This document shows positions 1-7,191 of a stretch of DNA of 13,281 nucleotides, piece by piece (position 1 is the stretch's first letter; the number at the start of each line of letters is the position of its first letter). A program made the position numbers and the translations under genes. The notes under the pieces are model-generated. The model was not told the origin of the DNA, did no database searches, and saw only the letters and a list, made by a program, of their open reading frames with translations. Source of the DNA: Tannerella sp. GTDB lineage: Bacteria > Bacteroidota > Bacteroidia > Bacteroidales > Tannerellaceae. The DNA is taken from positions 1 through 13,281 of the forward strand of contig JAIRLL010000324.1 of assembly GCA_031259505.1 (NCBI GenBank). Reading direction: 5' to 3'.

Positions 1-1529
1 TACCTGCGCATCTTGCCGGCCGTGACCGAGCGCATCCAACTGCAGGAGGCGATGTATGAAAGGAAGCCGTCGGGACGCATGATTTTGTTTCCCAACTCGC
101 AGAAAAGGCTTGACACTTCGCCCGTCTGGTCGAAGGTTTTGTAGTGCATTTGCCTGTATGCGTCCGAGCCGCCGGGGAGTTCTTTTTGCGTGTCGGGCGG
201 GTTGCCGATGATGGCGTCGAACCCGACAAAGTCGCCCGCGTCGTCCAGCAGTTCGGGAAATTCGTATCGCCATTCGACGGCTTTTTCGTATACGGGACTG
301 TTTTTATGCGCCGCCGATTTCTGTCTGTACCTGTCGACTTTCAGTTCGGCCTCGCGCCGTTTTTCGGAAAGAACTTTTTCTGATTCGGCATCCGGTGTGA
401 AGAGGCTGGGCGACTTGAGGTCTTCCAGCACCTGCTTCCATTTTCGCAATTCTTCGCCGTGCTTTTCGTCCCATGCTATTTCGTGCAGCATCTTGTCTTT
501 TATCAGCGTGATGATTCTTGTCAGATTTTCTTTTTCTTCGCGTGTCCTGGCTTTTTTGCAGTCTTTTGCGAGTTTTCGGTACTCGACGGCGCTGTATCCG
601 ATGCGTTTGAATACGGCCTGCAGGTTTTCGTTGATTGAAAAGTGGCTGACGAGTGCGTCGCCACAGCGCACGTTACTCTCGACGGGCGGAGGAATCGACA
701 GTTTGCCTTGCCAGCAGGCGTGTTTCAGCATTTCGCGCCACAGCCTCAGGCGGCAGAGCGTGGCCGGCAGGAGGGCGACGTCGACGCCGTACAGAAGTTT
801 TTCGATGCAAATCCGTTTCTCGTTCAGAAACGTTTCCTGGATTCTCCGGCTTTCGGAACTGGCCGGGTCGAACGTGTGTTCATTGAAATATTTCTTGTCC
901 AGCGCTGCCAGCCTGTTTCCGTCCACGACGATTTTGTACTGAAACAGCGGATTGCCGTCCCTGTCCGCCAGAATGCCGAGTTGCGATTTGACGGCGATGA
1001 TTTCGTTCATCAGTGCAGCAAGGAAGCGCCCCGAACCTGTCGCGGGATCGCAATAGCGGATGGCGTTGAACATTTCGTTTGCTTCGGCCACGTTGTCGCC
1101 TATCATGTACGACAGGTCTCTAAGGCCGGTACACTTGCAGCCAATTGTCTCGTTGAAGCGCTGCAGGACGGTACGCGTCACGATGTCGCGACACATATAT
1201 GAAACAACATACTGCGGCAGCGGATGTGTTTTGTCCATTTTTTCGATCACGTATGACAGCATGGAGAGCGCTGTGCGGCCTGTTTTCTGTTTTGGCTGTT
1301 CGGGCAGCAGCTTCAGGGCGGCGGTGAGGTTGTCGAAACTCAGCGTCCAGTTACGACCCTGCAGCGGTGTAAGCAGGCTGTCCGCGCCGTTCCTGATTTC
1401 TTTCAGTCCCAACTGTTGCAGAAATGCCTGACGGCAGGCGTCGTCAGGCCGTGACGACACACTTGCCGCCTTCGAGCCGAAGGTAGTTTCGTTCGGTAGT
1501 TCCGAAGCTGTCGTGACCTCGTATAACAT
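1..1529 (-). CDS. Type IIG / Eco57I-like N6-adenine DNA methyltransferase, C-terminus beyond window
   Basis: Reading the minus strand from the ATG at 1529 gives 509 uninterrupted codons that leave the left edge open; the last two window bases start codon 510. SAM-binding motif I is CDPATGSGRFL (Asp161 to Gly167 at 1049-1029). A YGVD acidic-loop region and an NVRCGDAL segment follow, in the order typical of Eco57I-type restriction-modification methylases. The motif IV region FDAIIGNPP (Asn443 at 203-201) is followed by Asp446 instead of the usual Tyr/Phe. Next come YKTF..TGEVSSLF and a GFLSYIASCSWMR stretch that fits the target-recognition side of this family. Only 160 residues precede motif I, so an N-terminal nuclease domain seems absent or very short. 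By family it would methylate adenine in a specific DNA site; the altered motif makes activity uncertain. It is transcribed divergently from the peptidase gene. Confidence 0.9.
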   Translation of the reverse strand, partial: MLYEVTTASELPNETTFGSKAASVSSRPDDACRQAFLQQLGLKEIRNGADSLLTPLQGRNWTLSFDNLTAALKLLPEQPKQKTGRTALSMLSYVIEKMDKTHPLPQYVVSYMCRDIVTRTVLQRFNETIGCKCTGLRDLSYMIGDNVAEANEMFNAIRYCDPATGSGRFLAALMNEIIAVKSQLGILADRDGNPLFQYKIVVDGNRLAALDKKYFNEHTFDPASSESRRIQETFLNEKRICIEKLLYGVDVALLPATLCRLRLWREMLKHACWQGKLSIPPPVESNVRCGDALVSHFSINENLQAVFKRIGYSAVEYRKLAKDCKKARTREEKENLTRIITLIKDKMLHEIAWDEKHGEELRKWKQVLEDLKSPSLFTPDAESEKVLSEKRREAELKVDRYRQKSAAHKNSPVYEKAVEWRYEFPELLDDAGDFVGFDAIIGNPPDTQKELPGGSDAYRQMHYKTFDQTGEVSSLFCELGNKIMRPDGFLSYIASCSWMRSVTAGKMRR

Positions 1530-1560
1530 ATCTTTTTTGAACTTGTCAGATAATAATTCA

Positions 1561-1589
1561 CAAATGTAGCAAAAAAAATGTGGATGCAA
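1561..1589 (-). promoter_or_regulatory. Bacteroidota-type promoter for the methyltransferase gene
   Basis: On the minus strand TACATTTG (1568-1561) matches the -7 consensus TAnnTTTG. A TTG (1589-1587) lies 18 bases upstream, close to the expected -33 spacing. The element ends 31 bases before the ATG at 1529. Strength and exact start point are inferred. Confidence 0.6.
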
Positions 1590-1613
1590 GCGTATTTTAT
1601 CTGTTTTATGCTT

Positions 1614-1621
1614 TATCTTTG
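1614..1621 (+). promoter_or_regulatory. -7 promoter element for the Xaa-Pro aminopeptidase
   Basis: TATCTTTG matches TAnnTTTG exactly and lies 25 bases before the ATG at 1647, giving a short leader. No clear TTG -33 element is visible at the expected distance. It sits back to back with the minus-strand promoter at 1561-1589. Confidence 0.6.
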
Positions 1622-1646
1622 CTTTCGACACAAAAATTAATAGTTT

Positions 1647-3023
1647 ATGTTTGAAAGAGAAACTTATATTCAAAGGCGCAATGCGCTGAAAAAGACTGTC
1701 GGGAAAGGTTTATTGCTTTTTCTCGGAAACGACTGGGTGGGTGCGAATTACGCAGACAACTGCTATCCGTTCAGGCAAGATTCGACGTTTCTGTATTTTT
1801 TCGGTTTACCGTTTGCCGGACTGGCTGCGGTGATTGATATCGACAATGACAGAGAAATTATTTTCGGAAACGAACTGACGATGGACGACATCGTGTGGAT
1901 GGGCGCGCAGCCGTCTCTGCGCGAGAAGTGCTATCTTGCGGGCATTCAGCAGGTGCTGCTTTCGGGTGAGTTGGAGGCGTATGTGAAGGAGGCTGTCCGC
2001 CAGGGGCAGCGGGTGCACTATCTGCCGCCGTATCGCGCGGAACACAGCGTCCGGTTGTGGACGCTGCTCGGCGTGCAGCCGTTGGGCGCGCAGCCGTCGC
2101 TTGATTTCGTGAAGGCCGTCGTCAATCTGCGCAACTACAAGACGGAGGAGGAGGTGGCCGAAATCGAACGGGCGTGCCGCGTGACGGCGGAGATGCATCT
2201 TGCCGCCATGCAGGCAGTGCGTCCCGGACGGTACGAATATGAAGTGGTCGCCGAAATCGAGACTGTCGCCCGCAGGCATAATTACGGGCTTTCGTTCCCG
2301 ACCATCGCCACCGTCAACGTGCAGACGCTGCACAATCATTATCATGGAAACATGATCAGGAGCGGCGACCTGTTTTTGACAGATGCAGGAGCAGAAACGG
2401 AAATGGGATATGCAGGCGACCTGTCGTCTACCGTTCCGGCCGATGGCGTGTTTACGCCGCGTCAGCGCGAAATATACGATATTCAGATTGCCTGCCACGA
2501 GGCGGCGGTAGCGGCGCTGCGTCCGGGAATCCGCTTTGAGGCGGTCTATGACATTTCAGCCCGCGTGATCGTGGAAGGTCTGACGGCGCTGGGGCTGATG
2601 CGCGGGGACGCGGAAGATGCTGTTCGCGAAGGTGCACATGCACTTTTCTATCCGCATGGACTGGGACACATGATGGGGCTTGATGTGCACGACATGGAGA
2701 ATCTGGGCGAGATATATGTCGGTCACGACGGACAGCCGAAAAGCCGGCAGTTTGGACGCCGTTCACTCAGACTTGCGCGCGTGCTGGAGCCGGGCTTCGT
2801 GCATACCGTCGAGCCGGGAATCTATTTTATTCCTGAACTGATAGACCTGTGGCGAAGCGAGAAAAAGTTTGCCTCGTTCATCAACTACGACAGGGTGGAA
2901 GCCTACCGTGGTTTTGGCGGCATTCGCAACGAAGAGGATTACCTTATTACCGCGTCGGGCGCACGACTGCTCGGGACAAAAATACTGAAGAGGGCAGGGG
3001 AGATGGAAGCCTTGCGGGGATGA
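1647..3023 (+). CDS. pepP: Xaa-Pro aminopeptidase, M24B family, cytoplasmic
   Basis: This metallopeptidase removes an N-terminal residue preceding proline. Residues 1-160 form an AMP_N-type N-terminal domain, and 165-458 the pita-bread catalytic domain. All five dinuclear metal ligands are visible: Asp246 (TDAGAE), Asp258 (AGDLSST), His341 (GLGHMMG), Glu389 (VEPGIYF) and Glu429 (IRNEEDY). The active-site histidines are also there: the LHNHYHG cluster at 228-234 and His348 in LDVHD. No signal peptide is seen. At 458 residues the length is normal for the family. The ATG at 1647 fits the -7 element at 1614-1621 with a leader of about 20 bases, and the N-terminus (FERETYIQRRNAL) is typical. It is apparently monocistronic. 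Confidence 0.96.
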   Translation: MFERETYIQRRNALKKTVGKGLLLFLGNDWVGANYADNCYPFRQDSTFLYFFGLPFAGLAAVIDIDNDREIIFGNELTMDDIVWMGAQPSLREKCYLAGIQQVLLSGELEAYVKEAVRQGQRVHYLPPYRAEHSVRLWTLLGVQPLGAQPSLDFVKAVVNLRNYKTEEEVAEIERACRVTAEMHLAAMQAVRPGRYEYEVVAEIETVARRHNYGLSFPTIATVNVQTLHNHYHGNMIRSGDLFLTDAGAETEMGYAGDLSSTVPADGVFTPRQREIYDIQIACHEAAVAALRPGIRFEAVYDISARVIVEGLTALGLMRGDAEDAVREGAHALFYPHGLGHMMGLDVHDMENLGEIYVGHDGQPKSRQFGRRSLRLARVLEPGFVHTVEPGIYFIPELIDLWRSEKKFASFINYDRVEAYRGFGGIRNEEDYLITASGARLLGTKILKRAGEMEALRG

Positions 3024-3348
3024 TTTCGCGATGTCGAAGCCGAACATGATGTGTGTATAGCACGCGGCATTTGTGCAGCCGTTCGCGGCTGCATTCCTGC
3101 TGTGGCGTGTCCTGTTTTGTCTGTATCCGACATTTTTCTTCGTCGGAAACTTCCGTCTGCCCGTCGACGCTGGCTTCTATAATCTCCGCGCCTTTTGCAG
3201 GAATTAAACCCTGAATATTTTCGATGCGCAGTTCAGACTCCGGAGATTTATCCGCAATCATAACTGCATTTTTTCCACAAATATGCACGGTAAAGTGTCC
3301 ATTTAACAGACAGGAAGCAGGATTATGTATTTTTATGTCATCTGCCAT
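2947..3348 (-). CDS. Doubtful hypothetical protein, antisense tail overlap with pepP
   Basis: An open frame of 133 codons starts at ATG 3348. The first ~75 residues have a protein-like composition (MADDIKIHNPASC, later KGAEIIEASVDGQ) with alternating hydrophobic residues suggestive of beta strands. The remainder is Arg/His-rich, crosses a strong DNA hairpin (3074-3093) and overlaps the 3' end of pepP by 77 bases on the opposite strand, so it looks non-coding. A possible promoter, TGTCTTTG (3385-3378), misses the -7 consensus by one base. No family is recognised. It may be a short real gene, a decayed fragment, or chance. Confidence 0.3.
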   Translation of the reverse strand: MADDIKIHNPASCLLNGHFTVHICGKNAVMIADKSPESELRIENIQGLIPAKGAEIIEASVDGQTEVSDEEKCRIQTKQDTPQQECSRERLHKCRVLYTHHVRLRHREIIPARLPSPLPSSVFLSRAVVRPTR

Positions 3349-3453
3349 TCATCGCAGCAACCGTTTGCCGCTATGGACAAAGACATTGAAAGATGTGCGG
3401 CGGAGGATGATTTTTTAACGATAATTTCTTATGCCGCACATTAGATTTATGCT
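3024..3453. other. Intergenic stretch between pepP and the lipoprotein gene
   Basis: No convincing gene was found here. It holds the hairpin at 3074-3093, the doubtful minus-strand ORF, and two short sequences resembling parts of the dispersed element described at 7579: CGCGGCAT (3063-3070) and TTATGCCGCAC (3429-3439). Confidence 0.5.
3074..3093. terminator. Strong GC hairpin downstream of pepP
   Basis: TGCAGCCG and CGGCTGCA form a perfect 8-bp stem around a TTCG loop, 51 bases after the pepP stop codon. No T-run follows on the plus strand, so it is not a classical intrinsic terminator. It could end or stabilise the pepP transcript. Confidence 0.45.
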
Positions 3454-3461
3454 TATCTTTG
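3454..3461 (+). promoter_or_regulatory. -7 promoter element for the lipoprotein gene
   Basis: TATCTTTG matches the Bacteroidota -7 consensus. The first ATG (3477) is only 15 bases beyond it, whereas the ATG at 3489 follows AAAGGAG (3480-3486). The short leader favours 3489 as the true start, although that Shine-Dalgarno-like run lies only two bases from it. Confidence 0.6.
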
Positions 3462-3476
3462 CTGTCGCAAAATTGA

Positions 3477-4304
3477 ATGAAAGGAGATATGAAAAATTAC
3501 TGTACACAATTTATCTGCATGAGAACTGTTTTTATGACAGTTCTGCTATGCCTTGCAGGATGCGAAGCGCATGAGATACCTCTGCCCGAAGGTAGAATCA
3601 GAATGCTTGATACTATATATGCGCGAGGGCTTAAAGGCTATTCAAACGATTCGGCATATAGTGAATTTGTTTTTGACCGCAGCGATAAAAACGTAAAACT
3701 AATGGGATTGCGCAAGGGCGTCGTTTCCGGCAGCGACAATACGGTGACGTGGAACACGAGTAGCGCCATCGTCAAATATGGCGAGGGTAGCGGCGACATC
3801 GTTTATTCATACAACGGGATACTGACCGAGGTTATCCTGAACGACAATTATTTTGCCGAAAATGTCACGACATACGAATACGGACGCCTGCAGGCCAAAG
3901 TCGATTATCACTACAATTCGGCGGGTCATCTGAGTTGGGCGCGTGTCGAAAGGCCTGGCCAGACGCCTGTCATGGTATACTACAGGTATCCCGACCTGCA
4001 GAATCCGGAGGGTGCGGCTGAAATCGTCATTGAGGAATCTCCGGGAGAGGTTTATCACATCCCTTTGGCTACGGTCGACGACAACGGCGTGCAGACGAAG
4101 CAGGAAAATGCGGCATACGTCTGCAACGTGCTCCGATATGGCAGGTCGCCCATAACCAACGAATACGTCATCAATGCCGATCTGTACTACATCGGCCTCT
4201 ACGGTCAGCCGTTCAAGTATCTGCCCGACGAGACGATAGAAAAAAGCGTCCGCCAGGCGGAAGTAACCATTGTCCGCGTAGGCAGCGGCCGCTATTATTA
4301 TTGA
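3477..4304 (+). CDS. Predicted lipoprotein of unknown function
   Basis: The N-terminus is a lipoprotein signal: a basic start, a hydrophobic stretch and the lipobox LAGC, with Cys29 as the predicted lipidated residue and Glu-Ala-His-Glu after it. The mature part (about 246 residues) is rich in Tyr, Thr, Asn and Gly and seems mostly beta. Strand-turn patterns such as YEYGRL (133-138) and YHYNSAGHL (144-152) resemble the repetitive beta hairpins of several uncharacterised Bacteroidota lipoprotein families. No family was identified with confidence. It is probably anchored in the outer membrane. An internal ATG at 3489 (Met5) is an equally good or better start and keeps the signal peptide. Its TGA overlaps the stop region of the convergent thioredoxin gene by seven bases. 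No enzymatic motif was seen. Confidence 0.83.
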   Translation: MKGDMKNYCTQFICMRTVFMTVLLCLAGCEAHEIPLPEGRIRMLDTIYARGLKGYSNDSAYSEFVFDRSDKNVKLMGLRKGVVSGSDNTVTWNTSSAIVKYGEGSGDIVYSYNGILTEVILNDNYFAENVTTYEYGRLQAKVDYHYNSAGHLSWARVERPGQTPVMVYYRYPDLQNPEGAAEIVIEESPGEVYHIPLATVDDNGVQTKQENAAYVCNVLRYGRSPITNEYVINADLYYIGLYGQPFKYLPDETIEKSVRQAEVTIVRVGSGRYYY

Positions 4305-4822
4305 AGCAGGGCGCGGTCGATGGCTTTCAGTAGATTGTCGAACTCCCTTTCGGAATAGCCTTTTGCGGTGAAGATTATTTTTCCGTTTCTGTCCATCAGA
4401 TACGAGCGCGGAATAAGTTGCGTTGCAAACGATGCGAAGATTTTGCGGTCTTTGTCGGGATACAGCGGAAATGAAAAGCCTTTCTTCGCGCCGTACTTCT
4501 CCAACTCGGCGCCGGAATGTTCCCGACCGATGACCAGCAGCGCAAAATCGTCCCTTTTCCCGTATTCCGGCCAGAGTGTTTTTTCTATTTCCGCGAGTTC
4601 GAGCTGGCAGGGCGGACACCACGTGGCAAAGAAATTTATCAGCGCCACTTTCCCGTCGAACCGTGAAGAGGGCGTTTGCGTACCGTCGTCCGTCGTAATG
4701 ACGAAGGCTGGCATCGTGTCGCCGATCGAGACCGCGTCGTCCGCGTCTTTTTCCTGAGCCGCCGCAAGACGGGCAAAAGCCGCCAAGAGACAAAACAGGA
4801 CGAATGCATTTTTTTTCTTCAT
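4298..4822 (-). CDS. Exported TlpA/ResA-like thiol-disulfide oxidoreductase
   Basis: A 174-residue thioredoxin-fold protein. Residues 1-22 are a Sec signal peptide (KKK, hydrophobic core, then LAAA before Gln23), which places it in the periplasm. The redox motif is WCPPC (Cys69 and Cys72), preceded by LINFFAT. The cis-proline is in LIPRS (Pro138) and a DRNGKI turn follows, as in TlpA/ResA/AhpC-TSA-like reductases. The likely role is reduction or exchange of disulfides in exported proteins. The ATG at 4822 was chosen; an in-frame TTG at 4831 would only add three residues. It starts 11 bases after the iorB stop, so it probably shares that operon, although no functional link to IorAB is evident. 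Its end overlaps the convergent lipoprotein gene by seven bases. Confidence 0.93.
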   Translation of the reverse strand: MKKKNAFVLFCLLAAFARLAAAQEKDADDAVSIGDTMPAFVITTDDGTQTPSSRFDGKVALINFFATWCPPCQLELAEIEKTLWPEYGKRDDFALLVIGREHSGAELEKYGAKKGFSFPLYPDKDRKIFASFATQLIPRSYLMDRNGKIIFTAKGYSEREFDNLLKAIDRALLQ

Positions 4823-4833
4823 AAATTTCAATC

Positions 4834-5430
4834 TTAAATCTTGAATCCCGAATATTCTCTTGCCGCATCATATCCCGCCTGCAGCGCCTTGAGATTCATT
4901 TCCACGACTTCCGTTCCCTTGCGTCCGAAAACCGAACGTATGCCGTCGGCGATCCTGTCGTATCCGATGCCGACGAAAGGCGTCGAAGCGCCCAGCATGA
5001 CGATGTTGGCTGTACGCGGAGAGCCGACCGTCTCTTTTGCAATGGTTTCGACGTCGAGCGCTACTGTATGCGGCAGTTTCTCCAGTTCGGCATGTATCTT
5101 TTCCATTTCGGGATAGTCCGGTATGTTGACGAACGGGCGGATATTCGTAACCAGCCATCCGTCTTTTTTCAGCCAGGGCAGGTATCGCAGGCTTTCCATC
5201 GGTTCGAGCGAGATGATCAGGTCGGCCTGTCCCAGGGGAATCAGGTCGGAAGCAATCGGCTTGTCGGCCAGACGCAGGTTCGACTGCACGTCGCCGCCCC
5301 GCTGGCTCATGCCGTGCACTTCGGACTGTTTCATGTACAGTCCGTCTCTGACGGCCGCTCCGCCGATGACGGCAGCTATCGAAAGGATGCCCTGTCCGCC
5401 TACGCCCGACAAAATAATGTCTGTCTTCAT
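4834..5430 (-). CDS. iorB: Indolepyruvate:ferredoxin oxidoreductase, beta subunit
   Basis: The 198-residue protein belongs to the gamma/pyruvate-ferredoxin oxidoreductase domain family. It has SGVGGQG near the N-terminus (8-14) and the diagnostic EVHGMSQRGG (37-46), followed by a conserved SDLIP. With IorA it forms the complex that oxidatively decarboxylates arylpyruvates from aromatic amino acids, yielding aryl-acetyl-CoA and reduced ferredoxin in the cytoplasm. The ATG at 5430 was chosen because it overlaps the iorA TGA as ATGA, indicating translational coupling, and because the protein then begins directly with the conserved MKTDIILSGVGG. The frame is open further upstream, but that part would lie inside the iorA 3' end. 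Confidence 0.96.
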   Translation of the reverse strand: MKTDIILSGVGGQGILSIAAVIGGAAVRDGLYMKQSEVHGMSQRGGDVQSNLRLADKPIASDLIPLGQADLIISLEPMESLRYLPWLKKDGWLVTNIRPFVNIPDYPEMEKIHAELEKLPHTVALDVETIAKETVGSPRTANIVMLGASTPFVGIGYDRIADGIRSVFGRKGTEVVEMNLKALQAGYDAAREYSGFKI

Positions 5431-7025
5431 TTTCTTTTCTCTTTTTTCTTTCTTGATAATGTCTGGATACATTCGCGGCGCGGTATCAGTACGGAAACGC
5501 CCCGGTATTCGATTTCTTCACGGATGATCGTCTTCATCTCCTCGAAATTTTTCGCGAGAGGGACAAAGACGCGGACATGCTCTTCGGCCACGCCGATGCC
5601 GGTGCAGATGGCTTCGAGACGTCCTGTTCCCGCCGAATCCTGTCCGCCGGTCATTGCCGTGGTTTCGTTGTCGGAGATGATGATCGTCACGTTGCTGTTT
5701 TCGTTGACGCAGTCCAGCAACCCCGTCATGCCCGAATGGGTAAAGGTGGAATCGCCAATCACCGCCACGGACGGAAAAACGCCTGCGTCTGCCGCACCTT
5801 TGGCCATGGTGATGGATGCGCCCATATCGATACAGGTGTCTATTGCACGCAATGGCGGCAGCGCTCCCAGCGTATAGCAGCCGATGTCGCTGAATACTTT
5901 CGGGTCGTCGTATTCCTTGAGGTTTTCGTTCAGGGCGTCGAACAGGTCGCGGTGGCCGCATCCCCGGCACAGCGCGGGCGGGCGTTTTTCGACAATGCCG
6001 GGTACGGCGTAGTACGTATTGACCGGCTTGCCGAGCGCCCGGCCGACCGCGTCGGGCGTCAGTTCGCCGTCGCGTGAAAGTGTGCCGTCCAGACGTCCCT
6101 TTACTTTCAGCCCGATTCCTAAAAGACCTTTCAACTGCGATTCCACGAAGGGAGAGCCTTCTTCGAGCATCAGTATCCCGTCACATTCTTCCGCCAGTTG
6201 AGCAATTAGGCGGACGGGTAGGGGATACTGGCAGATTTTCAGCACCGGATGCTCGAATCCATCGGGACAGTTCTCGACGAGATAATTGAATGCAAGCCCC
6301 GTCGTGATGATTCCCAGCTTTTTGTCCGGGGCGTCGAAATACCGGTTGTAGGCAGACTTTTCGGATGCCTCAGTCATCCTGTCCTGCGCGGCAAGCAGTT
6401 CCCTGTATCGCCGGCGGGCGTTGACGGGCAGCCGTATGTATCGCTGGCGTCCGTCGGCGGGACACTGCAGCGGGTTCTGCGGTCTGGACGGACGGACGGC
6501 AACGCCGGCCCGCGAATGTGCCAGGCGTGTCGTGATACGCAGCAGGACGGGATAACCCAGCGTTTCGGACAGTTCAAAACCGTCGTAAACCATGTCGTAG
6601 GCTTCCTGCTGGCTGGAGGGTTCGAGCATCGGTATCATTGCAAAATGTCCGTAGAAACGGTTGTCCTGTTCGTTTTGCGACGAGTGCATCGAGGGATCGT
6701 CAGCCGAGACGATGATCATTCCACCGTGTATTCCGCTCATGGCGGCGTTCATGAAACAGTCTGCCGCCACGTTCATTCCCACGTGTTTCATGCAGCACAG
6801 TGTGCGCTTGCCGGCGTAGCTCATTCCCAGCGCCGCTTCCATTGCCGTCTTTTCGTTTGTGCACCAGCGGCTGCGGATGCCGCGTTCGCGCGCTGTCGCC
6901 GAATTCTGTATATATTCGGTTATCTCCGTCGAAGGCGTGCCGGGATAAGAATAGACCCCTGACAGTCCGGCGTCGACAGCCGCGCGGGCAATCGCTTCGT
7001 CGCCAAGTAGTAGTTGCTTTTCCAT
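5427..7025 (-). CDS. iorA: Indolepyruvate:ferredoxin oxidoreductase, alpha subunit, form without C-terminal ferredoxin domain
   Basis: A 532-residue TPP-dependent 2-oxoacid oxidoreductase. The N-terminal pyrimidine-binding domain begins LLLGDEAIARAA and contains YSYPGTPSTEI (25-35) and the NEKTAMEAALG helix (57-67). The C-terminal TPP domain has CRGCGH (353-357 region), GDSTFTHSG (424-432) and a DNETTAMTGGQ segment (452-462) that carries the diphosphate/Mg site. Classical archaeal IorA continues into a 2x[4Fe-4S] ferredoxin domain. Here the protein ends in a lysine-rich tail after SVLIPRREC, with no CxxCxxC pattern, so electrons must pass to an acceptor differently or via fewer clusters. The ATG at 7025 is preceded by a -7 element at 7054-7047. 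It is the first gene of the iorA-iorB-thioredoxin operon. Confidence 0.97.
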   Translation of the reverse strand: MEKQLLLGDEAIARAAVDAGLSGVYSYPGTPSTEITEYIQNSATARERGIRSRWCTNEKTAMEAALGMSYAGKRTLCCMKHVGMNVAADCFMNAAMSGIHGGMIIVSADDPSMHSSQNEQDNRFYGHFAMIPMLEPSSQQEAYDMVYDGFELSETLGYPVLLRITTRLAHSRAGVAVRPSRPQNPLQCPADGRQRYIRLPVNARRRYRELLAAQDRMTEASEKSAYNRYFDAPDKKLGIITTGLAFNYLVENCPDGFEHPVLKICQYPLPVRLIAQLAEECDGILMLEEGSPFVESQLKGLLGIGLKVKGRLDGTLSRDGELTPDAVGRALGKPVNTYYAVPGIVEKRPPALCRGCGHRDLFDALNENLKEYDDPKVFSDIGCYTLGALPPLRAIDTCIDMGASITMAKGAADAGVFPSVAVIGDSTFTHSGMTGLLDCVNENSNVTIIISDNETTAMTGGQDSAGTGRLEAICTGIGVAEEHVRVFVPLAKNFEEMKTIIREEIEYRGVSVLIPRRECIQTLSRKKKEKRK

Positions 7026-7046
7026 TATTTTCGTTTAAAACGGCAG

Positions 7047-7054
7047 CAAATATA
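7047..7054 (-). promoter_or_regulatory. -7 promoter element for the iorAB operon
   Basis: TATATTTG on the minus strand matches TAnnTTTG and lies 21 bases before the iorA ATG. No obvious -33 TTG is seen at the usual distance. A 10-bp perfect palindrome, GAATTAATTC (7087-7096), lies 32 bases upstream and could be a regulator site, though it may be chance in AT-rich DNA. Confidence 0.55.
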
Positions 7055-7191
7055 CTGAAAATTGCGATATGTGTATCTCCTGCGGAGAATTAATTCGTTG
7101 CTTTTTATCCGGAAAACATTTTCTTATCCCTTCCTCAGATTTCCAATGCTCCGCGTCCGAAGCTGAACGCATGACGATATATCCAGCCGCG

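Noticed and set aside
190..1431. Plus-strand open frames of up to 250 codons in the first 1.4 kb
   Set aside because: They are antisense shadows of the minus-strand methyltransferase, whose frame is continuous and carries clear family motifs.
3807..4871. 354-codon minus-strand frame across the lipoprotein and thioredoxin genes
   Set aside because: It lies out of frame over two well-supported genes and has a low-complexity, Arg-rich composition.
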